This document shows, one piece after another, positions 12,301 to 27,300 of a stretch of 64,000 nucleotides of DNA. The notes under the pieces were generated by a model, which worked only from the letters and a program-made list of their open reading frames with translations, was not told the DNA's origin and made no database searches. The stretch is from Branchiostoma lanceolatum. Taxonomy: Eukaryota; Chordata; Leptocardii; Amphioxiformes; Branchiostomatidae. How positions within the stretch are numbered: the first letter of the stretch is position 1; every line of letters begins with the position of its first letter. The position numbers were made by a program, and so were the translations under genes. Where the stretch lies: the NCBI RefSeq assembly GCF_035083965.1, contig NC_089736.1:5645501-5709500 (forward strand), in the 5' to 3' direction.

Positions 12301-15300
12301 AAAAATCCATCATGTATTGTCGTATTATATTATTTTATTGATAAAGAATAATCCTATAATGCTCTATGCGTTTCCTTCATTCTGTCAGCCTGCACTATGT
12401 CAGAATATCAGTAAGAACTAAGAACATTACAGCAAGATCATTTCTCACGGACTCAGGGTTATACATTATCTATTCTATTCTGTATGATAATCCTATAATT
12501 CCGGATGTGTGTCCTTTCTTTTGTCAGTCTGCATGATGTCAGAATGTCAGTAAGAATAGTACAGAGATATCTAAACTCTGCCCAAAAATTTCGGAAAACT
12601 GAATTTGATCAATCATTTCTATATCATTACTTAATCAATTGTATAGTATTATATATCATTGGAAAGCTTATTTACAGTAATACCATATTTGTTATGATCC
12701 TTCATTCAAAGATTAAATACCAAAGCTGACTATGCAAGTTTGTCACAAAACAAACGTGCCGAAATCCCCTGGTAACACAGTGTCTGGCACTTGTTTGGGT
12801 GACCCACCCACGAAATCAGTCATGGTGCTCCCTGCACAAAAGTGTCATCATATTCATAACAAATAAGGAATGATTTTACAGGCAAATATGCACTTTTTTG
12901 TGACCTACTCACAGAAGAAGCATTGCTGCTTAACCCATGAAAATACAGTACTATCATAACAAACAGAATATCATTGTAAAGGGCAATAAATAAGCTTCCT
13001 AACGATATATAATACAATGCATTTCATATTTTTAGTTTTTACGAAAATATGATTGACCAAAAAGCAAATCAAAACCTCAGTCCGAGTGTGCACTATCTAC
13101 ATCTACAGACGACACCGTCTCTACTTAGGTCAGCTACATAGTTTGAATAGATGTTTTTACACCAGGCAGACAAACCCTAATCAAATTTCCCAGGAAACCT
13201 GCAGCTGTCAGCTGTAATGTTTCGCAGCCATCCCAAGCCGGTTGATGGATCTGTTTTTACTGAATAATAAATGAGAAAAGTGGAATTTAGGTGGCGGCTT
13301 GTCACTTTTCATATCTAGGTTGGAGAAAATGGATTTATGGTGACCAAAACGTTCTGCTGGATAAATCGTTATCAGTATGGAATATTGATTTATTATACAG
13401 TGTACTTTGTATTTGTTGCAAAAATCATGCAAAATCTTTTAGCAGGGTTCCCGAAATTCATTTTTGGGAAAAGGTACACTGGTGGCGTGGTGCACATGAA
13501 ACCTTCAAGTATAGGTGCATAGAAAATCTTTTGGATGCACAGCCTAAAATGAAGCAGACAGCAAAATCCTACTCAAAAATAAAGAATTAAATGCAAAGCT
13601 CCAATTTTCAAAAGTGCATACGAACACAGAATTTTGAACCCTGATCTTTTAACTTTAAAAGCAAGGGATTTGTATTTTTATTCTGATTTGTCGCTGAGAG
13701 TTAATGTGACTTTGTTTACTTAACCAACCAGTTGGCCGTGACCCTTGTTGTTTATGCACTGAGGCCACATTTACTAAGCAAACAAAACTGCCACACTTCA
13801 GTACCAAAGGGTGCCTCAATAATGGCGGAGGGAATGATAAACACTTGTGTTTTGCAGCTAGAACTTTACGGTGCCCCTGAGTTTTTACCTGAGTTAAGCT
13901 GGTTTTCGCATCACGAAGGTGGGTGAAAGAGTTGAACATGGGTTTGTACTTTGTACATATGCCTTTGGGCTTGTTAAAGGGATAAAGAGGTACAAAAGTG
14001 TTGTTCAGGGTCTAAGTTAAGACTGACGTGTGTTTTTACAGGTGGGTGTTTTGATGTTTTTCTTGAGGGCAGAAATGTCTGCACCTTTAACTATACTGGA
14101 TATAATGATTTAAGCTTATAACATACATTATATGTCACAGTACAGATTGGAATCCAGTGTAGAAAATGTTTTGTGATTAGCAGTATGACTAAGTCGCCAG
14201 TAGTACATGTAAACACAATAGTTGGGTTTACAAGTGCTTAACAGCTGGGCGTGATATACCAGTTTTATGTATTAAACATACTTTTAAAGCTATATTTTCA
14301 ACACCAGCACACTCCATGTGTACATGCAAAGTGAGATTGTACAAGAAATGTAAGAAGCGAATGGTACAAACGTAGTTTGAGAATGTAGGACTTGCTTGGA
14401 CCTGAACTTTGTTGTTTACCTTTCCTTTGTTTGCCTACACGTCTGACACGGAAATGGGCTGGGACTGTTTTGTTCCGAGGGATTTATACATGGTATTTGC
14501 TCGTGACTGCTTTTGTTTAGAATGTACAGTCATGTACCTAGGAATGAAATGGATATGAATACCCCCAGTAACAAAGTAGAAAAGTCCAAATTTGTTGCCA
14601 ACACGTACTTAGTAAACATTCCAAGAATACCGCATGTTGTGTATGGATATCCTCACTGTAAAATTTAGTTGTTTTTGTGTGGACTTAATTTAATTGTAAA
14701 GGGGAGGTTTTTGCAGTGTTTCAAGTTTGTTGTTAAAACAATTCTATGAACACAAGTGATACACTGAAAGACATTTTTGTGGTGCCAGGATTTCACAGTA
14801 GAGAGCTTACTGCGGAAGAAAAAACAACGCGGAAAATTTCAAGATTTACAGAAATATGCGAAATTCTACCTGCAGTGTTTTTCAATTGGCTTTTAATAGT
14901 GCTATTGGAACATCGCACACAATATGTAATTTCTAAGCTTTTGTTTTCCGTTCTGGGAAGGCGTACATTTTCATTTGAAAATGCCCACGGCAACGTATGG
15001 GGAAAATTGACCAGACCTTTTGCTATGGCCTGGGGATTTCATGTGCGTCACGAATCGGAGACCTTTATCTTTGGGGAAATGCGCAATGTGCAGTGACGAG
15101 TGGCCTGATTGGAATTAAAAGGTGCTTGATTGTGATGGGGTCAGTAGAAACTGCTGTTGAGTCTGCGCAGTCCGAACCAAAAATTGCCTCGTAAATTGTG
15201 GGGCAGACGGTATGCAAATGAGCGTGCTGTTGGGGCGAGATCTGTGCCAAATGTGACACAACACTGCGGCATGTCCTGATTGATTTAACTAGTCGTTAAA

Positions 15301-18300
15301 AAGGGTCCTCGGGGGCAATGTTGGAACTATTGTCTGCAAAACATATTTTCCTTCTCAAGAAGGGTTATGTTTTCGGTAGTGGTGTAACAGTGTCCTTGGT
15401 TTAGCAGCATAACCAAGATACCATGGATGGATTGTTATGAATTTTGGTTTGTGGTTTGGTGATGTCCTATCAAAGAAATCATTAGATTTTGGGCCCCCTG
15501 GCGGCTTTCCTTAGTATTTCAGGAGAAGTATCGGTTTTTCTGTCACAATTTTTGTGGTGGCATCTATAGTGTTGAGGTCTATTTTTACTGTAACTAAAAC
15601 AGATAAATTTTTCCCAAATTTATTAAGGTTTTTTTTTACCAAGATTGTTGCAAGGAAGCTTTTGAGTGTAGTTTGAATTTTGAATTGTAATTTTTCTTTT
15701 TGCCAAAAAAGGTATTCCATGATCCAGTAAGGCTTCATTCTCGTGTGTGGACACAAGCTTACACAAAGCTTCTGTTATGATTCATACATGCAAACTTCCA
15801 GTTATCGACTTCCGCATGGATATAAACATGTTTGTGTGCACAGAACGTATCGTATAAGGTCATATTTGCTTATAAAGGATGTTATTCCATCTACAGTTTC
15901 TAAATCTTTTGTCAGAAAAGATATCTTATGGAACAGTCAAAATTCCAATGCAACATTGACCAAACATCCAACGGAAACCTTGGTGAATTCTATTGTAACT
16001 ACAAGACAATAACTCCTGATAACACATTGCAACTGAGATACCATGCTGGTGAAGCATTAAAAGGTGTCTACTTATTGTTGACAGTTGACTTTGCCACTGA
16101 TAATTGATAAATACAAACAATTCACCAGCCAGGCTGATCGCCTGGAGTCCTGCGTATAAGCATTACGTGCTAGGACAGTGCTCATGAAAGATGACCAATT
16201 CCCGTTAAATCTTTTCTGTGTGCAATATAGATATCATTTTCATGAATTATTACAGAATAGGACCGTTGGTATGTGGATTATTTGCACTGTGAACTTGATA
16301 TTTCACATCTATCCTGGATCATTCTCTAACACATTTTTGTCATGTTCATTGCACTACTAAGGTCAGGAAAGTTTCTAATGATCAAAAAGTCTTGTGACAT
16401 TGACATTGAAATGCTTAGAATAGCTAGGATTGTACCTTCAGTTCTTTGGATTCCTTTGACAACACATAAATGTGAGTATGAAGGGGCAAGTGTGATTTTT
16501 AGGTCTCCTCCATTTTAGCAAAACAGAATTACTGTAAATTTGTTAATTTCACGGTGACATAATTTCGCAGTTGGAGGGTTTTTCGGTGTTTTTAAGTTTG
16601 TGTTTGAAACAGCATAAATAAAACGACCACATACATTTCATCTTTTTACAGTACTCAAACTAGCTGCTTTGCATCCACATTTGCAAGGGTAGACTTTGGG
16701 GATTCGAAACAAAAACCTTTCAGAGACTCAGAGTTGCTTTAACGAGCAGACCTGGAAATTTTATGTTTCCCCATTGCATAATCGATTTATCATTTGGCCT
16801 TACTGTTAGCGCCCGTCCCTTGCGGTTAAGCTATGACATCACAGCGAATCTATATCACACCCAGAAGACCAATAACAATTTTCACTGCCATTTTGTAGCC
16901 AGGCAACCACTTCAAAGTTCAATGATCCCCAGATACGGTTGGAGTGTTGTCCTTGAAACTGAATGACAAAACTCGTTATAATCAGTATCATCCTGTTTTT
17001 TTTATAGCGGCACACTCTTCATAAAAAAAGTGAAGTGGTACAGGTAGTTATATTACCTGAAAGTTAGATGCACATCTATTTTACCTACATGTATCTTGTA
17101 CAGTAGCATTAAAATTCTGAGCCTACCCTACATGAGGTAAAGGGGGAGTTGTTAGATACATTGTCGTGATAACATCCTGTTTGCGCTAGATCACTGAGCG
17201 TCCGAAAATTTGTCAGATTGCTCAACAAATTTTTAACATTTTGTTTCCTTTTTGTCCTCTATATCATACTTTTATACCGTGTATCATATTCCGATTATGA
17301 AATCGAGGATCACACAAATTCGATTTCAATGCTTCGCTGAGCGATCGCCATGTAGAAAGGAGGCCTTAAGCAATTCGTGGAAACGACTCGAGCCGTGCTA
17401 TAGATGCCCAGACGTGATAGTGTGAGATGTTAAGGAAAGGTGGTGATTATGGGATTTGAGGATCTGATAGGGAATGATGAATATTGATGGTAGTGATTTT
17501 GATGAGAGCACAAGACTGGATATATTATTATTACGCTCTGTGAAAGCAAAGAAAATATCCACAGTTATAGATATTTTAATCATACATTTTGTAGATATTT
17601 TATGACAAAATGGAGAAATTTTGAGGCAAACCTTTTCTAGATTTTGTTGCTTGTTTCAAAATGCCATGCATATTTTGCAGAACGCATTAAAATTTCTAAG
17701 CCTCTTTTAACATATTTTCCGTGTTCTCAACTTGAATCAGATGTACTTTAACTATTACAGTATTAGATATAATCATATAACACTCAGTGCGGGACGTACT
17801 ATTAGAAGCATAAATGCCACTGTTGGAACACTATTCATCGTTTTTCGTGTTAAAGGTTTTGGCCTGTTTTAGAATTACATGGCCATGGATGATCAAACAC
17901 ATTTGTGGCTTGCCAGCCTTTGTACTGATGACTTTGTTGTGGTGAAGGTTAGTTGAATGTCACTTAACTTGTCATGTCAATGTGGTATAACTAATTAAAG
18001 CATCCTTTTTTATGCGTGGTTTGATAATGAAAAATCTTACGAAGGTGAAATTTAGTATCTTTGGCAGTTATCGGGTAATCCCTAAAATGGTATCAGTTTT
18101 ATTGTGATCTATATTTAGAAGGACTCTTTTGTGTGGAAAAGATGAGATTCGTTTTCATTATGATAAAGATGTGAAATTCCTAAGGGAATAGACACCATAA
18201 TGAGTATCAAATGCACTCTTCCACCTAAATGGCCACCATTACATGACAGCGCTGTGAATGTTATCAGAATCCTATTGTAGGAAACCCAGGGAGGTGTAAT

Positions 18301-21300
18301 TTGATTGACACCTTATCTGTCCTTACTGCGTCCTATAAGGTGAAATGAAGGTTACTCTGTTCTATTATCACAGTTTACCACATTGGTTGCAATGGCAAGG
18401 GAGGCCGTTATACATAAATCAAAAAGATACGATGCCAAAATACGTGTTTTAATATGCAGATGAGAAAAAAATGAAGCTATTATTTCGGTCATGGTTTTTA
18501 TTTCTTACATTAAGTTTGATACCGACTTAATTGATTGACTCTGGTTTTATTAATAGTATCATAGGACACAGCATGAAAAAGAGAAGCTACAAAATATTTG
18601 GCTAATACTTTATTCACTAATGCTAAACCTCATAGTTCTTCACTTAAAATCCATCAGAAGTCTTGAAGGTAATCTAGCACTGAGGCAGACGACAGTTCTT
18701 GTCTAATCAAGATGTTGTCAATTTCCTTATGCCACCTGTGACCACTAGTTTTACCTGACGGTGCTTTTAAGACATCTTAAATTGTAGAGCTATAAAAAGA
18801 TGTGTTCCAAGGTTTTGTTCTATGTGTTTCTTTTGTAACGGGCATCAGTAAAATACTGTAAATCATGAAATGTTCACGGCGGTTTTGTTTTTGCAGCAAC
18901 CTCTCCATTGTAGATTAATAACAAAGAATATGTGTTTCCAACTGTGCTACCAAATTCTTTAAACCGCAAACTTAAAGCATTTTGAAAAACTCATTTTCCT
19001 TTCTACTTCAAAATTAAGTCCCCACAAAAATAAATAAATTTGTGTATTGTTCATGCATTTGTATTTTACAATTAACTCCGGCTTCATAAAGTGTCAAGCA
19101 AGTTCAAATTTCACAAGCAGGTTTTACAGTATTCTAGGCACTGCGCACTGAGTGCACTGTACGCAATGTGAATTCACCTTGAGCTATTTTTACTCGTAAC
19201 AACCTATTGGTAGACGTGTAGAAAATCTATTAATTTACCAGGAAAGCGTCGCTAAAAATAGCAAGCGAACTACTGAATCAGTTGTGTCATGCGGAAAGAT
19301 GGTTACGAATGGTGGATGACTAACTTTGATAAAAATACCATATCTAGAAATAGAAAGTTTGAATTTTGTATTGTCCTTGCACGACCCTGACTTAAAGTTA
19401 AAGCCGACAGAATTTTTCAAATATTCTCTTCGGATAAGAAGTTGAATGAAAGGTTTTATTTAACAGAATGCTCCCTTGTTCCAGTACTGAAATGTGACAA
19501 CACATTTTCGTAATCGTAAGAACAAAACGTTTCTTGCCCTAAAGTCTTGCTGTCAAGTCTAACAACCGTAGAGATGCTTATTGTGATCATTCCTGAAGGA
19601 AATCTCGTGAATATTTCATAGCGTCTTGTAAGACAGGGAATAAGGTTTGGCAGAAACATGTCAGGCTATCCCCTCAGGATCTTCTTCATATCTTACTTAA
19701 GATGGGTATCTCAAGACGACTGTAAAAGGACAAGCTTTCCCCTTAAGTGTTGCGTCAATCAACGATATTCTGTTATTGATTTTGAGTGAGGTGAAAGTAT
19801 TGGACACAATCTTTGCACCATCTTGGCAAATCCGTTTCTCTTAATTTCAACGCATAAAAAAACATGCAACCTGAAATTTGTTGGGCAGGAAAAAATATTT
19901 AGATATTATATTGATTTTTCTTGTATTAATTTTTTTATTTTGGATGTAAATGATATGCTGTGAATCACTTGTGACTCAGCAAGGTGATGCTGATATCACC
20001 CATCATTTGTGACAAAGGATTGCTATAGTCACGATGCCCCTTTCTGCGCTGCTATGCTATACAGGTATATATTTAGATATTTATCTGTGGAATGTGGATT
20101 CGTGGTTGTCTATATACATTAATTTAGTTCTATTTCTGAATTGGCAAAGCATGTATTCTCATAATAGCTGGTCTAGAAAAATGCCCTGCTGAAAGACATT
20201 CTTCCCAATTTGCTTGTGAATCACAGAAATTTAGCACCACCTTTTTACAGTAAAATCTTGGGTACCAAATAACCAACTGAAAATTGCAGTCAAAGTATTT
20301 TCTAAAAGTAAAAGATGGAGTAAATTGACACAGACATCTAATTTTTGTGGGTGCGCCAGTGCACTTAGATATTTAGGGTTGCCCAACTTAAGGTACTATT
20401 GTACACTAGTATACAGTATATTCTTGAAATTTAAGTGTCAGAAAACATGATAAAACCTCTTGTACATGTACTACTTGTTTGAAAATTTTAAGTTAGCTAT
20501 AGAATTTCAGATTGAAGCTCTGAAGAGAAGCAATATTTACGATTTGTGGACATTCTACGCCGACATTCTTATGTTATGCGCCCAGGTTTTTTCCTGTGCA
20601 CCTAAACCTATTCCCAAAAATATTTTTTTGATCCCTCAAGCTGTCAGTTCTTTTGCCAATTACCAACTGAAGATTGCGGCAAAACTATTTTTCTGAAAGT
20701 AAAAGCTGTTGGTTCTTTTGTCACTACAGTTGGAACGGGAAGAAGGGACCAGTTTCTCAGCCATCATGCAGGTTGGTTAGGGTTCTAATTTAACCATCGC
20801 TGTTGTGACGTTGCTTCCCCATAATGTGCTGTATTTTATTTACTGTTGTCTTGTTGTTGTTTTGCAGACCTGTGCTTGTACTTGTGCTGAGGGTTTGCAT
20901 GCCTCTTTTTATGAGGCGTAGTGGCCCTCTTAATTGACCGTTGAATATTGCCAGGATCCCCCCATGCAGACCCTCTGTACTTTCATCGCCATGTTAATTA
21001 TCTAGCTGTTGGTTGTACATTTATAAGCTTAAAGCATGGCAAATGCCAAATATTATCTTTTCTTTTACCTTTAGCCATCATAAATGCTATCTTGCCCCAC
21101 CCTTATTTTTTTATAAGCTTGGCCTTCCCTTGAAACAAAGCATTTTCAGGGCTCGAAATTCATCTTTGGGACTAGGTGCACTGGTGCACCCAACTCAAAA
21201 AATTGGGTGCACAGAAAGAATTTTGGGTGCACCAGATAAAATAAAGTTGAATGTTCTTCAGAACATAATTACAAAGTTTAACGCTGCTGCCTTTCTTAAG

Positions 21301-24300
21301 AACTTCAATCTGTAATTCTATAGCAAACTTCAAAATTTCAAACAAATAATACATTAAATAAAGTACAGCAAAAAGTTATCATGCTGTTTTTTATACTTAC
21401 ATTTCAAGAATATTCTGTATACTGGTGTACAAAAGTACCTTAACCCTATAGGCTACAAAAATATATAGGTGCACCAGTGCACCCAGAGTCAAAAATTAGG
21501 TGCACAGCTCCAATTTTGGGTGCACATGCACCCACTATTTCGAGCCCTGATTTTCCTACCAGCTTTTTGCCCCTTTTACCTTTGTAAATGACCTATGTTA
21601 GAAATTTATACAAAATGCTATGTAGTCACTATACACTAGAAACATCGCTATGCAGTCAGCTATTTGCAAAAATGGACTGCATTGCAAAATTTGCATGGTG
21701 ATTGCACATTGAAAAGGCATACTAGTCATTCTTGGTTGATTATGTAATTAAGAACATTTCATACGGTTTGATAGAGGGTGTCAAACTGTGAAGAAAGTAT
21801 CCAATTATCAAGCTATTTTTGTCGCAATAAAATAGGGTTTACTGTAGTACTAGTAGTGGGTGGTAAGGGCATTAGAAATTGCGTGGGCTATCCAATCTGT
21901 ATTCCGAACAGCACATAGCGGTACACCGTACCATACTCTGAAAAATGGCCTCTTACATAAGCAGCACAATTGCAAGGGCTGGGGTATCATTATTCCATGA
22001 GGTCTCCGACAATGTGTCTATAAAAAGAAAGAGGATGATTGACATTTTTCTGATAGTACAGGTCAGAAGGTTTGAAGATATCGATAGCTTTGAGTATATG
22101 TTTTATGGTTGTCATTTTGTCTGTTTCAGGGTTTTTGGGTCTACGTAGATTTAAAGATTGGTTGAATATCATACTGTAAATGCATTTATTTTCTATTTTT
22201 TTCCACGGAAGGAGGGAAACGATGCTTTCAAAGTGTTAGAATTTCGTGGTGGAAGCTATTCTGTAGTGCAGTAGACTTACAAGACACATATGATTTTGCA
22301 GCAAGAATTCGCTAGGAAAGCCACAACAATAAAACCACCGTGAACATTTCAAGATTTACTGTACTAAAAAGAAGAAATCAATAGAATAGATCAAGAATGA
22401 ATCAAGAAATTTTTATTAAATTTTGGTGTTAACATGAAGAATTTAACAGTATTTTTTTCGTTTATCTTCATAATGTAATTGATATTAGTGTTTATTTGGG
22501 ACATTAGCACAGAAATTATATGATTTGTTGCCACTTAGGATGAATTATTGAATATGGATATGATTTTTATCTCTAGGCTTGGACGAAATTATATCATGTG
22601 GTCAAGCATGTCCAATTAGTGGCAGAAGGATATCCATAATTTCACGTTCGAAAAATCAATAGTTGTACGCTGACTTTCAAAGACAAGTGCTTCGTAAAAA
22701 TTCTGGACACATCTGGTCCTTATGTATGTAGATGGCTTCTCGTAAGACATTTCCAAGTGCCAAGCAAATGCTTGTCTAGTGTATTTTTATTTCTGCCTGT
22801 ATTAGGACTGTCTCCAAGACCCGTCCCTCCGCCCTGGGATGGACATTTGCTTGTTGGGATAGACAGAAATTTCACCCCGTCCATCAAAAAATCTTAGCTT
22901 CATGACATGAAATTTATGAAAATGTATTTTCGTAAGTTTAGAATGGCAAGAAAATTAACAACATGGGCTCCCAAACAAAGTAAGGAACTTTGGCGCTTAC
23001 ACATGTTCACAAATTCACTTTAGATTTTAGATTTATCAATTTCTGACAATTATTGATAGACTGGCTGCAATACAGGCTTTAACCTTCTCCCTGCTGCCTA
23101 ACACAGCTGTTCCTTTTTCTTGCATATCTGAATCAAGCTAAATTCGCTTTGATTCGCATTGGGTATGAATCCAGTTTTCCAGTTATAGTGGACTTTGACA
23201 TGGTAAAATAGAATCCGCTAAGCAGACGTGGCAGCCTTTGTTCAGCTATATTTTGATAAACCTTACCAGACAGGTTGACATGATAGAACAGTGTTCAAAG
23301 CCAGGAAGAAAGATTGATTGTATAATTAGTTATGAGTAACAACCGGGATAACGTCACTATGGGACAGTGTTTCAGGTTGTCCCAATTTGTCTAAATCTTC
23401 CCATCCTATTGGATCATCTGTCTGTTGTCTGCTAGTGGCTGGATTGATGTGTCTTCGGCAACAAGTTTTGATGGACCAGTGGAAGCTTCATGGTACAAAA
23501 GCTTCTTAAGTGTCCATAAATCATAGGATTTTGTGTTAATAAGGACACTAGAGCCTCGGCCATATTCGTCATGTGAGGATATTTATAAGCTGTTTGACAA
23601 GCCAGCCCCCATCCCCTTTACCTGTGATTTGCTGTTAGGTCATTTGTTCCTCATAGAATTATTTCATTTTGTATGCTTGATTAGGATCTTTAGTATCATC
23701 TGCCAAGATGCTGTTATTAAGAGATGTTGTTGGCTTAAATTAAAAGAAGCCATGAAATAATAACTCTGCAGTAGTGTATTTTTTCGAAGAACATATTGTG
23801 TATGGCTTGTAAGCATTTTAAAATTTGGGTCCTGGAAGAGAATGGTGAACTGAAGAAGAGATTGGTATCAAAGCGTATGATAGGTATATTATATCTTAAA
23901 ATCATCATCATCATCATATCTCAAAATGTGACCAAGCTGTCAAAAAAATGTCTGAAATCAGTTTTCCTGTCTAAATTTGTCTGCTGAGGTACGTGCACAC
24001 AAGTTTTTGGAGGAGACAAGGATACAATTATTCTGATAAACCTTTCAATTCTAATCTCATCTTTGTTTATCCCAACAGCGGCACCCGTGACAACAGTTGC
24101 TAAGAAACGCCACCGCAGCATCTTCGGATCCCTCCTGTGTTGTTTCCGCGCCAACAGTAGCCACACCCCCGCCACTCCAGGACAACCTGAGGAAAATGGC
24201 AGCGCGAAGGTGAGCAGTGGTCGTTGTTTCAACATTTCCCTGTCTGGCTCTGTTCTTCAAACTGACGTGCTTAGGGGGCCGTCACACTCATGTCAAGACC

Positions 24301-27300
24301 GTATGAGTTCCGTATTGACATTTTTTTGGCTAAGATAAAGTTTGAAGGGAAGAAGTTGTTTTTTAGTTTTGAAGTTTCACCCACCATGCGCGTTGTGCAG
24401 CCTGGCTATCGAATTGAAAAAACGACTTCTCCGGATGCAAACTTTACCCAAAAATGTCAATACGGAACTTATACGGACTTCATATGTGCACAAGTGTGAG
24501 AGCCCTCTAGTCCAGTGGTTAGTGACCCTCCCTCTGGACCAAGAGCTTGTGAGTTTGAAACCCAGCTGTTGTCACTCACCCGACATGCATGCTACTGGAA
24601 AGAGTTGCAGTCCTTAGGATGGGACATATTAAGCCATGGTCCACTGTTTCTTGCACTTGTTGAAAAGAGCTGGGGGAATTTTTGGGTACAATGAACCTGT
24701 AAATACTGTACATACAGCTCGGAATGTGGTCTAATCTGCCTATGTCATTAATCACGCCGTCAGCGGTGCTGCGCAGGCGTACTTCTCTTGACCCCAAGAT
24801 TTGACCCCAAAATCCAAGATGGCGGACGGACTGTGGAACGCCGATCTGAGTACTTACTATGCTTCCTATATCGTCCTACGGAAGCCACGATACGTCAATC
24901 TGAGCTATTATATGTGCCCCCGTTATTTTGAAAACTCGGACAACCGCGGGTAAGCCAGTTGAGAAGTCAAAAAGTAGTTAAAAACTAGATTTGTCCCGTC
25001 AAAGTTGACCCACTTGGCGAACTTAGTATGAGAACGCTACGGTCCCCCGGCTTACTTATTTGTCTCGCAAATATCTTCTGCCATGTTACCGACGGGACGT
25101 ATGATTTCTGATTTGTTGACGTGAAGTGGAACGTTTCCAGTTCTTACAAGCGTCATAACTACGATAGAGATTAGAGATGTTTTCGACAGTTTTTCACGTG
25201 CGTACGGGCTGCCTCGCGTTGGGCCACGCTACATTTATGGTACTTGTACGTTGTCAGTTACGAAGCTGAAATAATTTGTTTGGATGTCGCAAAGTTACAA
25301 AAAAAACTAATAATTCAGCCTTTTACGGACCAATTTGTTTGTTTAATTGGTTTACGATATTTAGAGGGGCACTTATATAAGCCAACTTGTCGGACTACCT
25401 ACACAATACACGACCACGCACACTTTAATTTAAATACCACTCGTTAACACATATTGTTGTATACAGCTTCACTCGCATATCTCACAAGACAAGACAACTA
25501 AGAGACCTACAGGTGGAAGGGGCCGTGGAAGGGGTCGTGATAATCTATAGAAAGACATGTGACATCACAGCAGGTTAGGTGCATCAGAGGAGAATATCTT
25601 TATATACATGAACATATTGGCACCTGTCTCAAAGGAGAATATCTTTATATACATGAACATATTGGCACCTGTCTCAAAGGAAAATATCTTTGTACACAAT
25701 GTAACATGAACATAGTGTTAACTGTATCAAACTTCAAAGTAGAATATCTTTATACAGTGTGTACATTGATATAGTGTTACCTGTCTCAAAGGAAAATATC
25801 ATTATATACCAGTACATTAACATGGCGTTACATGTCTCAAACTTCTTCAAAGGCAAATATCTTCATGTACATGAACATAGCATTACCTGCACCAAGTCTT
25901 ACAAGTCTCTTGAAGTAGGTTGTTCACCTAACTGCTTATAACATGAAGTTACTTTTTGCAAATATACATATATATCAATCAACTTAGTTGTTGTGTTGTG
26001 TTGTCACAATGTTCAGCTGTATACTGCCATGACTATATTTACATCAAAGACAGCATGTTTCCACAAAATACAAGATTATAAGTGAAACATCAAAGTTGAC
26101 AAACATTGTCTAACTTGACTGAACTTGTGAAGAAAGTGTACCACAGACACCAATGAAATGTACAGAACATACCATATCAATTCATTTCTACATGTCTATA
26201 TGACAATAATAGTTGACAAAACCGCTTACTTATATATGTACTACCAACACATGTTGTGATAGCCTGACAAAAAACATGACAGATAGAAATATATGTCAAA
26301 AATTGCATGCTTTAACAAAGCACATGAGTATTACACCCTAAAATCACAACTCAGTCTGACCTGCATCACTTAAGACATCTAGCTGTAAAGCACACTGGAT
26401 ATTGTTTTGGTCAATGGCTTCATTTTGAACTTCAAAGTACAGTTCCAACAAGTCCTCTTTCTTTGTTGATCCAATTCTTTTCTCCATCACAGACAACCTT
26501 TCAACATAGTACATCTTCACATCCTCTACTACAAACTGTACAAACATCTCTTTTATCTTCTCGACAATATCAGCTTATTCCAAATATGTTAGAAAACCCC
26601 TCACTAAATGACGAACACGAATACTCTCTATCTCCAACAGCATGTCCACACAGGCGACACTTTGTTCTCAGCAGCCCTATGTGGTCATCCTCCAGTTCTT
26701 CATCTACAAATACAATGAAATAGGCAAAATAAATAAAAATCAACAATGTTGAATTGTAGGTACACTATTACCAGTATTATTACAACAATCAATCAATCAT
26801 TAACAAGAAATATCTATAATTCAAGCATTTTTTGATCCAGGACTAACAAAACAGTAGTTTACTATCCATAAAAATTGGATGTAATCTATATAAAATATCA
26901 TGAAATCCGGAAAATTAATCTGATTTCTTTTTTTATTATTGTCACAAAGTTTATAAATATTCAAGACAATCACCTCGGCGTAAAAACGTGGAACTACGGC
27001 GCTCTCATAATACGGGAAGCTATTTCCTATGGACATCAGCGATTTTGCGCCCCCCTCCCCAACCCCGCTAAAACAGTTAATATCGTAACATCGCCCACTT
27101 CAAAATCATCAACAATTCTTCCACATAAAAACTAAAGGCTGAAACCCATGTAGAAAGATAGCAGAGGGTCTATACAATTCAGGAAAATTATTCATTTTTC
27201 TTAAAAACATAGCGTATTGCAACTAGACAGACATTTCTCCGATAGAACCGGTGCGCTATCGACCCAACCGCCATAGAAAAACATACGGAGCAGGCGACAC

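Larger units (their letters stand above)
3464..24078 (+). other. First intron of the SCP gene (20.6 kb), rich in repeats
   Basis: Bounded by donor aag|gtaaac and acceptor caacag|cg. It holds no exon that I can support on the plus strand. Content recognised: many copies of the TACTGTAAAT MITE family, the gcacc-rich MITE family, a SINE-like repeat, several tandem duplications and one minus-strand open frame (11511-11786). All are listed separately. The rest is AT-rich unique-looking sequence. Confidence 0.8.

Noticed and set aside
24057-24260. Minus-strand frames over SCP exon 2
   Set aside because: Antisense shadows of a well-supported coding exon.
25559-25774. Frame with repeated [15 protein letters not shown] peptide
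   Set aside because: Explained by a 45-bp minisatellite whose length is a multiple of three. No start context, domain or splice sites.
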